7,896 nucleotides of DNA from Candidatus Gastranaerophilales bacterium (GTDB lineage Bacteria > Cyanobacteriota > Vampirovibrionia > Gastranaerophilales > Gastranaerophilaceae), in NCBI GenBank assembly GCA_947625445.1, contig CANQOM010000067.1, forward strand, positions 1 through 7,896. Reading direction: 5' to 3'. The notes under the pieces were generated by a model that had not been told where the DNA came from, did no database searches, and worked only from the letters and a program-made list of their open reading frames with translations. This document shows positions 1 to 5,458 of the stretch, piece after piece. Each line of letters begins with the position of its first letter. Position 1 is the stretch's first letter. Both the position numbers and the translations under genes were made by a program.

Positions 1-377
1 GTAGGTAAATTATATACTTCATGCCATTGAACTTCTGTTATACTTTGTGTGGTATCAAAAGATAATTTTATATCGTCACTTCTAATTAAAGCAAAGTATG
101 CACAAGTTATTACCCTTGAGCCCGGATATCTTAAAGGGTCGCCAAAGGTATATAATTGTTCCAAATAAATATTTTCTACATTTGTTTTTTCTTTTAAAAT
201 TCTTAAAGCTGCACTATCAAGATTTTCAGATAATCTTATAAAACCACCAGGAATAGCCCATCTTCCTTTAAAAGGTTCATTTGCACGCTTTACCAACAAT
301 ACTTGAAGTTTGTTATCCTTTATAGTAAATATGACAACATCGGTAGTAATTTCGTGTGTTTTAATCTCTTGAAACAT
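1..377 (-). CDS. NUDIX-domain protein with degenerate catalytic box, possibly NrtR-like (partial, 3' end off window)
   Basis: Read from the ATG at 375-377, the frame stays open for 125 codons to the window edge, so the C-terminus is missing. The N-terminal part matches the NUDIX fold: a strand DVVIFTI, then LLVKRANEPFKGRWAIPGGF, which is the usual lead-in to the Nudix box. Further on, YTFGDPLRYPGSRVITCAYF (residues 76-95) is the kind of sequence found in ADP-ribose-type NUDIX proteins and the related NrtR/AraR regulators. The box itself (from Gly45) keeps Gly45, Glu51, Arg59 and Glu63. The Glu expected at 60 is Ile, the Glu at 64 is Lys and the Gly at 66 is Asn, so metal binding and hydrolysis are doubtful. 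NrtR-type regulators use such a domain to sense ADP-ribose or a sugar and carry a C-terminal winged helix; here that part lies outside the window. The start lies 7 bases after the transglycosylase stop. An AAGGA about 13 bases upstream, inside the end of that gene, suggests coupled expression. Confidence 0.85.
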   Translation of the reverse strand, partial: MFQEIKTHEITTDVVIFTIKDNKLQVLLVKRANEPFKGRWAIPGGFIRLSENLDSAALRILKEKTNVENIYLEQLYTFGDPLRYPGSRVITCAYFALIRSDDIKLSFDTTQSITEVQWHEVYNLP

Positions 378-384
378 TATATTC

Positions 385-990
385 TTAAATTCCTTGGCTT
401 GATAAATATAGTTGTAATGTTGCTTCTTGTTGCATCCTGAAATCTTCTTCAAAGTTCTTAGATGATGTTTCGTAACTTATTTCTTTTATTGCATTTTTAT
501 AGTTTGCTATTGCCGGATCCGGATTAAGCTTTAATGTTTTGTAGTTACTCATGATTGTTGATACAAAATTCTTTGTTTCTTTAAAAGGAGGAATGCCATT
601 GTACTTCTTGACATTACCCGGACCGGCATTGTATGCTGCCAGAGCTAACTCTGTTGAACCAAACATTTTATACATTAATTTATAATATGCTATTCCGCCT
701 TTTATATTTTCTTGAATATGATACGGATTATATCCCATCTTTTTTGCAGTTGCAGGCATGAGTTGAAAAACTCCTACTGCTCCGTATGGGCTTCTTTTGT
801 TATGACAAAATCCGGATTCCTTTTTTGCTATGCTCAATGCTAATGCAGGATCTAATCCCATTTCTGTGGCATGCTTAACAATTAAGCTTTTTACTGTTGA
901 TAATGGTACAGTTTCTGCCTTTGTTTGTATATTTGTATTTATTATTGATAAAATTGCAATAAATATTATTAATATTACTTTTCGAGCCAT
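385..990 (-). CDS. Secreted lytic transglycosylase (SLT/GH23 family)
   Basis: The 201-residue product should be exported and cleave the MurNAc-GlcNAc bond of peptidoglycan, leaving a 1,6-anhydro end. Residues 1-25 form a Sec signal peptide: MARK, a hydrophobic run, and a likely cut after TKA. The SLT domain follows with its standard motifs in order: catalytic Glu58 in KKESGF, GAVGVFQLMPATA (about 70-82), an NIKGGIAYY stretch and ALAAYNAGPGNV (about 117-128). About 45 residues after the domain have no motif I recognise. The domain alone is typical of the small secreted members of the family. A longer frame opens with GTG at 1017, but no ribosome site precedes it. The ATG at 988-990 has GAGGA five bases upstream and places the basic residues directly before the hydrophobic core, so I chose it. 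The NUDIX gene follows closely. The regulator gene lies upstream, separated by a hairpin that may not stop all transcription. I see no clear promoter of its own. Confidence 0.92.
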   Translation of the reverse strand: MARKVILIIFIAILSIINTNIQTKAETVPLSTVKSLIVKHATEMGLDPALALSIAKKESGFCHNKRSPYGAVGVFQLMPATAKKMGYNPYHIQENIKGGIAYYKLMYKMFGSTELALAAYNAGPGNVKKYNGIPPFKETKNFVSTIMSNYKTLKLNPDPAIANYKNAIKEISYETSSKNFEEDFRMQQEATLQLYLSSQGI

Positions 991-995
991 GTAAA

Positions 996-1000
996 TCCTC
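996..1000 (-). promoter_or_regulatory. Ribosome binding site that fixes the transglycosylase start
   Basis: The minus strand reads GAGGA, then TTTAC, then ATG (988-990). This well-placed site lies inside the longer GTG-initiated frame, which has no such site of its own. It supports the shorter product beginning MARK. Confidence 0.75.
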
Positions 1001-1047
1001 AATTGTTTATTTATCACGCTTTAAAGTTCGTTATATTAATTTTATTA

Positions 1048-1085
1048 CATAAAAATAAAAATTCAAGTATAAAAGAGTATACTTG
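1048..1085 (-). terminator. Weak intrinsic terminator after the RHH regulator gene
   Basis: CAAGTATA (1064-1071) and TATACTTG (1078-1085) form a perfect 8-bp stem with a 6-base loop. On the minus strand the stem is followed by AATTTTTATTTTTATG, a T-rich tail. Only two G:C pairs stabilise each arm, so termination is probably partial and some transcripts may continue into the transglycosylase gene. No comparable tail follows on the plus strand. Confidence 0.5.
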
Positions 1086-1122
1086 TCCTAAGTCTTATAA
1101 TTTGAAAGAATTTTAGAACGTT

Positions 1123-1311
1123 TTAACTTAGTAAATTTTCAAGGAGTTCAGCATCTTTGTTAATTTTTTTTGCATCAAATGCTACATTTCTTTTTATGTA
1201 ATTTCTTAATGCTTCTCTTATTAATTCACTTCTTGTTCTTTGCTCAGAATTTGCTAATTCATCAATAGTATTTAAAAATTTTTCGGGAATGGATAATAAA
1301 ACTTTAGCCAT
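1123..1311 (-). CDS. Ribbon-helix-helix (CopG/Arc-type) DNA-binding protein
   Basis: This 62-residue protein has the compact RHH layout. A short strand KVLLSIP (3-9) would lie in the DNA major groove as a dimer. It is followed by helix one (about 11-22) and, after the turn, helix two TRSELIREALRNYIKR (26-41). The last 20 residues are charged (AKKINKDAELLENLL) and may be a flexible tail or a partner-binding segment, as in many antitoxins. No toxin gene lies on either side: the next gene is the transglycosylase, and upstream is the divergent peptidase. It may therefore be a stand-alone regulator or an orphan antitoxin. AAGGA lies about ten bases before the ATG. The divergent spacer contains a TAGTCTA direct repeat over its own -35, which would suit autoregulation. 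The fold is confident, the target is inference. Confidence 0.85.
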   Translation of the reverse strand: MAKVLLSIPEKFLNTIDELANSEQRTRSELIREALRNYIKRNVAFDAKKINKDAELLENLLS

Positions 1312-1345
1312 ACTTTTTTTCCTTTATTTCTTTTCACATATATAT

Positions 1346-1374
1346 ATTATATACTATAGATAAAAAATAGTCTA
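1346..1374 (-). promoter_or_regulatory. Sigma-70-type promoter of the RHH regulator gene
   Basis: On the minus strand, TAGACT (1369-1374, four of six consensus bases) and an exact TATAAT (1346-1351) are separated by 17 bases. Transcription would begin near 1339, about 28 bases before the ATG. The -35 coincides with one copy of the short repeat described for 1368-1385. Confidence 0.55.
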
Positions 1375-1378
1375 TAAT
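1350..1378 (+). promoter_or_regulatory. Probable promoter of the M20 peptidase gene
   Basis: An exact TATAAT lies at 1373-1378. The hexamer 17 bases upstream, TATACT (1350-1355), is only a fair -35. Transcription would start near 1385, giving a leader of roughly 14 bases that is little more than the ribosome site AAAGGAGA (1385-1392). The element overlaps the divergent regulator promoter, so the two may compete or be controlled together. Confidence 0.45.
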
Positions 1379-1385
1379 TAGTCTA
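1368..1385. repeat. TAGTCTA direct repeat, candidate RHH operator
   Basis: TAGTCTA occurs at 1368-1374 and again at 1379-1385, eleven bases apart, which is close to one helical turn. The first copy covers the -35 of the regulator gene and the start of the peptidase -10; the second covers the likely peptidase transcription start. Tandem short sites on one DNA face are typical for cooperative RHH dimers, but binding by the neighbouring protein is inference. Confidence 0.35.
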
Positions 1386-1398
1386 AAGGAGAGAAATT

Positions 1399-2640
1399 AT
1401 GGAAAACTTAAGAAAAAACAATAAATTGATAGACCTATTTTGTGATTTGGTTTCTATACCTTCACCATCTTTAAAAGAAGAAGAAGTATCAAATAAAATT
1501 CTTTATATATTTAAAGAAAATGGTATTTTTGCCTGTAAAGATGATTATGGAAATGTAAGAGCAAAAATTCCCGCTAATGATAACAGTAAAAATCCTTTAC
1601 TTTTAAGTGCGCATATGGATGTTGTAGGAGATGATTCAAAGATTAATATTAAACTTAACGGGGATATAATAGAAACTGATAAATCGAGAACATTGGGTGC
1701 TGATGATAAAGCAGGGGTAGCTGCAATTATTTTATTGGCAACGGAAATTAATAAAAATAAAGATTTTAAACATGGTGGCTTGGAAATTGTCTTTACAAGA
1801 GATGAAGAACAAAATATGACAGGTATTCATAATGTTAATATGAGTGAAATTGAATCTGAATATGTTTTGGTTCTGGATGCTGATAAATTAGGACAATTTC
1901 AAATAGCCGGTGCAAGTTATACAAAATTAACAATAAATATTAAAGCGTTAAAAGGCGGTCATTCGGGAATAGATATTGATGATGAAACAAGACTTAATGC
2001 TGCAAAGCTAATTGCGGAACTTGTTAATGATATTCCTCAAGGGGTATATAAAAAGGATGAATTTGGAGTTGTAACTTCTATAAATTTGGGAGTTATTATA
2101 GGAGGAGGAGTTGAAACGGCTATAAATTCCATAAAAGATTCTTCATTAACTTCTGATAAATTCCTTGATTGTATAGTGGACAAAGCTATAACAAATGTTA
2201 TTAATACAAAAGCCGGAGCTGCTTATTCTATAAGAAGTTCAAGTAAAATATATGAAAAAAATCTTATTAATGATATTCAATTAATTGTTGATAAATTTAA
2301 TAAAAAATATGAAGGGCTTGCTATAGCTGAAATGGAAACTTCTGTTCATCTTCCTCCGTTTGAAAAAAGTGATGATGATTTATTAATAAATATATACAAA
2401 AAAGCAGCTCAAAATTTGGGTCTGGATATAGATATATCTTCTTTTCATGCAGGTGCTGAAACTCATATTTATGCAAATAATAAAAATAAATTTAATAAAC
2501 CTTTCAAACCTGTTTTAATGGGATTGGCGGATATTTACAATATGCATTCCGCTGATGAAAAAATAAATTATAAATCATATTTAAAAGGTTATGATTTGTT
2601 AAAGGAATTTTTTAAAGTGTATAATAACAATAGTAAATAA
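1399..2640 (+). CDS. M20 family metallopeptidase, PepT-like (tripeptide aminopeptidase type)
   Basis: The 413-residue product has no signal peptide and is likely a cytoplasmic, two-zinc peptidase removing N-terminal residues from short peptides. All M20 catalytic and metal residues are visible: His72 and Asp74 in SAHMD, the bridging Asp102 in LGADDKAG, Glu136-Glu137 in RDEE, Asp160 in LVLDAD, and His383 in NMHSADE. GGHSG (186-190) belongs to the dimerisation (lid) domain and SFHAGAE (349-355) to the returning catalytic half. The length matches PepT (about 400-410). One oddity is that the usual GG-x-x-x-N-V/I-P segment before the conserved RS is spread out, with about 22-27 extra residues (roughly 238-264). 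Substrate specificity cannot be read from the sequence, and a general M20 dipeptidase is the alternative. AAAGGAGA six bases before the ATG is a strong ribosome site. It is divergent from the RHH regulator. No convincing terminator follows it. Confidence 0.9.
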   Translation: MENLRKNNKLIDLFCDLVSIPSPSLKEEEVSNKILYIFKENGIFACKDDYGNVRAKIPANDNSKNPLLLSAHMDVVGDDSKINIKLNGDIIETDKSRTLGADDKAGVAAIILLATEINKNKDFKHGGLEIVFTRDEEQNMTGIHNVNMSEIESEYVLVLDADKLGQFQIAGASYTKLTINIKALKGGHSGIDIDDETRLNAAKLIAELVNDIPQGVYKKDEFGVVTSINLGVIIGGGVETAINSIKDSSLTSDKFLDCIVDKAITNVINTKAGAAYSIRSSSKIYEKNLINDIQLIVDKFNKKYEGLAIAEMETSVHLPPFEKSDDDLLINIYKKAAQNLGLDIDISSFHAGAETHIYANNKNKFNKPFKPVLMGLADIYNMHSADEKINYKSYLKGYDLLKEFFKVYNNNSK

Positions 2641-2687
2641 TTTTTATATAAAGATTTAATTTTTCTACATTATTATATGTACTTTTA

Positions 2688-2728
2688 TTGCCTAAAAATT
2701 TGTTTTAACATATAATTTTTTGTATAAA
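2688..2728 (+). promoter_or_regulatory. Tandem overlapping promoters of the SLH protein gene
   Basis: The first promoter is TTGCCT (2688-2693), a 17-base spacer and an exact TATAAT (2711-2716). A second, 12 bases downstream, is TTGTTT (2700-2705), a 17-base spacer and TATAAA (2723-2728). The first alone would give a leader of about 60 bases, ending in the ribosome site TGAGGT (2773-2778). Two stacked promoters would fit a highly expressed envelope protein. Confidence 0.6.
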
Positions 2729-2782
2729 ATGTGTATGGAATAAGTATTAGTAAAAATTATAAATAGTTTAAGTGAGGTACAA

Positions 2783-4135
2783 ATGGACATTAGAAAGAAT
2801 TTAGCAACAATTTTCATGACTTTTGCATTGTTGTTAACAGGTGTTTCCTCTGCTTTAGCTAAAGATTATACCGATATACCGGATGATTATTGGGCAGCGG
2901 AAGAAATTGAAGACGTAGTTACAAAAAGAATAGTTCCTATATATGCTGACGGTACATATAGACCGTTAGATAAAGTTCCGAGGGTAGAATGGACTGCTTG
3001 GTTATTAAGAGCGTTAGGTTTAAGTGATGCTCCTATTACATCTGCTCCTATGTATTCTGACGTTACAACAGATACTTTCGGTTATGAACATATTGCAAGA
3101 TCTGACCAATTTGGTTTGATTTATGGTTATACTGACGGTGAATTTAAACCTCAAAGATTTATTACAAAAGTTGAAACTGCTTCAATTATGAGTCATATAA
3201 CAAAAGATACTGAAGTTAATACTGATGTACTTGCTCAATTTGCTGATTCCAATGAAATCCCAAATTGGGGTAGAATTCCTTTCTCTAAGGCTATAAAATA
3301 CGGTTTATATGTTAATTATCCGCTTGCTGATGAGTTAAATCCTAACAGAGATTTAAACAGAGCAGAAGCTGCAGTATTATTAGCCAGATTAATGAAAGCT
3401 TTAGACCTTGTTCAAGATGATAAAAAAGCTGAAGAACAAAAAGAACCCGAAGAACCAAAAGAATATGTTTTATCAGTTGAACACCTTGACGATTATGGAA
3501 AAGCAGTTGTTGACAGAGTTTCTATTACTAACTTAAGAAGAATTATATTAGCAAAAAACGTATTTAGAGTTTCATTTGTTGAACCTTTTAATTCTACAAA
3601 ACATCAAATTGGAGATGTTATTCCTTTCTATTTCAAAAAAGATGTAGTTACTAAAGAAGGTACTTTGATTATTCCTGCAAATACAAAACTTTATGCAACT
3701 ATTGAAGAATTAAGAGATAAAAGATGGGTAAATAAAAATACTGAAGTATATCTTCACTTTACAAGAATGGTCTTCCCTAATGGAAATGAATATCCGTTTA
3801 TAGCAAGAGTACTTAATAATGATGAAGGTGTATTATCAGAAAATAAATGGTTAAAACCGTTAGAATATACAGTAGCAGGTGCGGCAATTGGTGGTGCTGC
3901 AATCGGACTTCCTGTCGGCGAATCTAATCATCGTTCCGGTGACGGTATGGCTATCGGCTTCCCAACCGGTGCAGGTGTTGGTTTATTGGCAGGCTTCTTA
4001 ACTCCTGGTGTTAATTACAAAGCAAGAGCTAATGAAGATCTTCTTGTTGAATTAAAAGTTGATTGCAGTTTATACAACGACTATGTTCAAACTAAAACAA
4101 CTAAGACAACTACTGTTACAGAATATAAAAAATAA
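2783..4135 (+). CDS. Exported protein with three SLH domains and a C-terminal glycine-zipper envelope domain
   Basis: The 450-residue product begins with a Sec signal peptide cut after ALA (residue 27). Three SLH repeats follow: 29-80 (YTDIPDDYWA, YADGTYRPLDK, PRVEW), 90-140 (YSDVTTDTFG, YTDGEFKPQR, TKVETA) and 152-208 (FADSNEIPNW, ELNPNRDLNRAEAAVLLAR). The TRAE signature is present only as the variants PRVE, TKVE and NRAE. SLH triplets bind cell-wall polysaccharide and hold proteins at the peptidoglycan. A charged E/K/P-rich linker (213-227) leads to a beta-rich part (about 228-345) with IPANTKLYATI and VYLHFTRMVFPNGNEYPF, a pattern seen in many envelope proteins of unknown function. A small-residue segment AGAAIGGAAIGLPVG ... 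GAGVGLLAG (365-404) could insert in a membrane as a glycine zipper, and DLLVELKVD (419-427) closes the domain. A role linking the outer envelope to the wall is inference. The gene has its own promoters and terminator. Confidence 0.88.
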   Translation: MDIRKNLATIFMTFALLLTGVSSALAKDYTDIPDDYWAAEEIEDVVTKRIVPIYADGTYRPLDKVPRVEWTAWLLRALGLSDAPITSAPMYSDVTTDTFGYEHIARSDQFGLIYGYTDGEFKPQRFITKVETASIMSHITKDTEVNTDVLAQFADSNEIPNWGRIPFSKAIKYGLYVNYPLADELNPNRDLNRAEAAVLLARLMKALDLVQDDKKAEEQKEPEEPKEYVLSVEHLDDYGKAVVDRVSITNLRRIILAKNVFRVSFVEPFNSTKHQIGDVIPFYFKKDVVTKEGTLIIPANTKLYATIEELRDKRWVNKNTEVYLHFTRMVFPNGNEYPFIARVLNNDEGVLSENKWLKPLEYTVAGAAIGGAAIGLPVGESNHRSGDGMAIGFPTGAGVGLLAGFLTPGVNYKARANEDLLVELKVDCSLYNDYVQTKTTKTTTVTEYKK

Positions 4136-4167
4136 AACTTTCTGTATTAATATTAATAAAAACTATG

Positions 4168-4200
4168 AAAACTCCGATTATTTAATCGGGGTTTTCTTGT
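4168..4200 (+). terminator. Intrinsic terminator of the SLH protein gene
   Basis: AAAACTCCGATTA (4168-4180) pairs with TAATCGGGGTTTT (4183-4195), giving up to 13 pairs with one G:T wobble and a very small loop, realistically four bases. The 3' arm supplies GGGG followed by TTTTCTTG. This is the strongest terminator in the window, and it ends one base before the next promoter's -35. Confidence 0.85.
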
Positions 4201-4225
4201 AAAACATCAATTTTAAATTTATAAT
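4197..4225 (+). promoter_or_regulatory. Promoter of the HEAT-like gene, predicted to give a leaderless mRNA
   Basis: TTGTAA (4197-4202, four of six consensus bases) and an exact TATAAT (4220-4225) are separated by 17 bases. Only ATTCCT lies between the -10 and the ATG at 4232, so transcription should begin at or within a base or two of the start codon. No Shine-Dalgarno sequence could fit in that space. Confidence 0.65.
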
Positions 4226-4231
4226 ATTCCT

Positions 4232-5458
4232 ATGGATAATATTGAAATTCAAGTAAAAAATTTAATAGGAAAAAATGAAGACTTGGCTCAAATTTCAGCT
4301 GGTTATCTTATAAATAATGCTGATTTAAACATGTTTTCGCTATTGGTTCAAAAATCTGATTATTTATTTGATTTTGTAAGAACAAATATTACAAAACGTA
4401 TTAAAAAGGCAATAAATAAACATAATTTTTTGAATATAATTAAATTTTTTGATATATATTCTCCGTATTATGATGATATGTTTGTTTCAGTTCTATCTGA
4501 GCATGCAAATCAGGAATTGACAGATGAAATTTTTGAATTGCTTGAAAATGGTACAATAGCCCAAAAAACATATGCGGCTAAATATTTTTACTATATCCCT
4601 GATACTGTTGCAATTGAGTTGTTATCTAAGTATGCATTTTCTGATGATGAATATTTAAGTTTTAATTCCGCACAAGCTTTAGGTCAAATGGAAGATGATA
4701 TTTCATATGATATTGCTCTTTGTTCTTTAGAAAGTGAAGATGATTTTGAAAAATTAAAAGCAGTAAAATTTTTCAGTGCTTATGCAGAAAAATTTCCTTT
4801 AAAAGAGATTTTTTGTGCTATGAAAACTTCAAAAATGCCTGAAAATATTGCAGGACAAATTCCATATGCTGAAAGTCTTTTACATTTATTAAGTTCTGAG
4901 TATTATTATGATACGCTTGTTACTATTGATTATATATTATCAGGATTAGGTGAAATCTTGCCTTTGGCTGATATTTTTCAGTTTGAGCTTTATGAAGTTA
5001 TAGATGAACTTATTTACAGAAATTTACAGGAAAATGAATATTCCGGTAAAATTGCTCAAATACTTCTTATGACTTTTTCTAAATTTAAAGAATTTAATGA
5101 AAATCAGGAATATATTTTTGATGAAGATAAGAATACCAAAAATGAAATATCTGATATATTTAAGCTACTTTCTAATCAAAGTCAGGAATTTTGGGATAAA
5201 CAAAAGGAATTTGTTTTAAAAGAACTTGAAGCTTCTGATGAAAGTATACTTTTTGCAATACCTGTTATAAAGGAATTTAACCTGAAATCTTCAATTCCTT
5301 TATTAAAGAAACTTTTAAATTCACAAAATGAAATTATTATATGTGAGGCTGCATGTGCTTTAAAAATTATCAATAAAGATGAACCTTTGGATATAGATAA
5401 AATTTGTTTATCTGTTAAAAATGAGAATATTAAAGCTATTATTGAAAATTTACGTTAA
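4232..5458 (+). CDS. HEAT-like alpha-helical repeat protein of unknown role
   Basis: The 408-residue product has no signal peptide or membrane segment and is likely a cytoplasmic helical solenoid. Repeat-like helix pairs are clearest at 97-135 (ELTDEIFELLENG, IAQKTYAAKYFYYIPD), 140-168 (SFNSAQALGQM, DIALCSLESED) and 172-200 (EKLKAVKFFSAYA). They reappear near the C-terminus at 336-381 (SIPLLKKLLNSQNE, ICEAACALKIIN). The alternation of A/L-rich helices with short polar turns is typical of HEAT/armadillo scaffolds, which usually bind proteins. I see no catalytic motif and cannot name the partner. The protein is acidic and rich in Phe and Tyr. The start is the first ATG in the frame. It lies six bases after a TATAAT and lacks a ribosome site, and the next Met (34) has none either, so leaderless translation is the best reading. 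The stop codon overlaps that of convergent glyS. Confidence 0.8.
   Translation: MDNIEIQVKNLIGKNEDLAQISAGYLINNADLNMFSLLVQKSDYLFDFVRTNITKRIKKAINKHNFLNIIKFFDIYSPYYDDMFVSVLSEHANQELTDEIFELLENGTIAQKTYAAKYFYYIPDTVAIELLSKYAFSDDEYLSFNSAQALGQMEDDISYDIALCSLESEDDFEKLKAVKFFSAYAEKFPLKEIFCAMKTSKMPENIAGQIPYAESLLHLLSSEYYYDTLVTIDYILSGLGEILPLADIFQFELYEVIDELIYRNLQENEYSGKIAQILLMTFSKFKEFNENQEYIFDEDKNTKNEISDIFKLLSNQSQEFWDKQKEFVLKELEASDESILFAIPVIKEFNLKSSIPLLKKLLNSQNEIIICEAACALKIINKDEPLDIDKICLSVKNENIKAIIENLR

Noticed and set aside
991..1017. Upstream GTG start adding nine residues to the transglycosylase
   Set aside because: No ribosome site precedes the GTG, whereas GAGGA sits five bases before the ATG at 988-990, and the shorter form gives a cleaner signal peptide.
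1123..1311. Toxin-antitoxin module based on the RHH protein
   Set aside because: No toxin-sized frame lies next to it on either strand; the neighbours are the transglycosylase and the divergent peptidase.
5182..5373. 63-codon minus-strand frame inside the HEAT-like gene
   Set aside because: It is fully covered by a longer, better-supported gene on the other strand and shows no recognisable domain.
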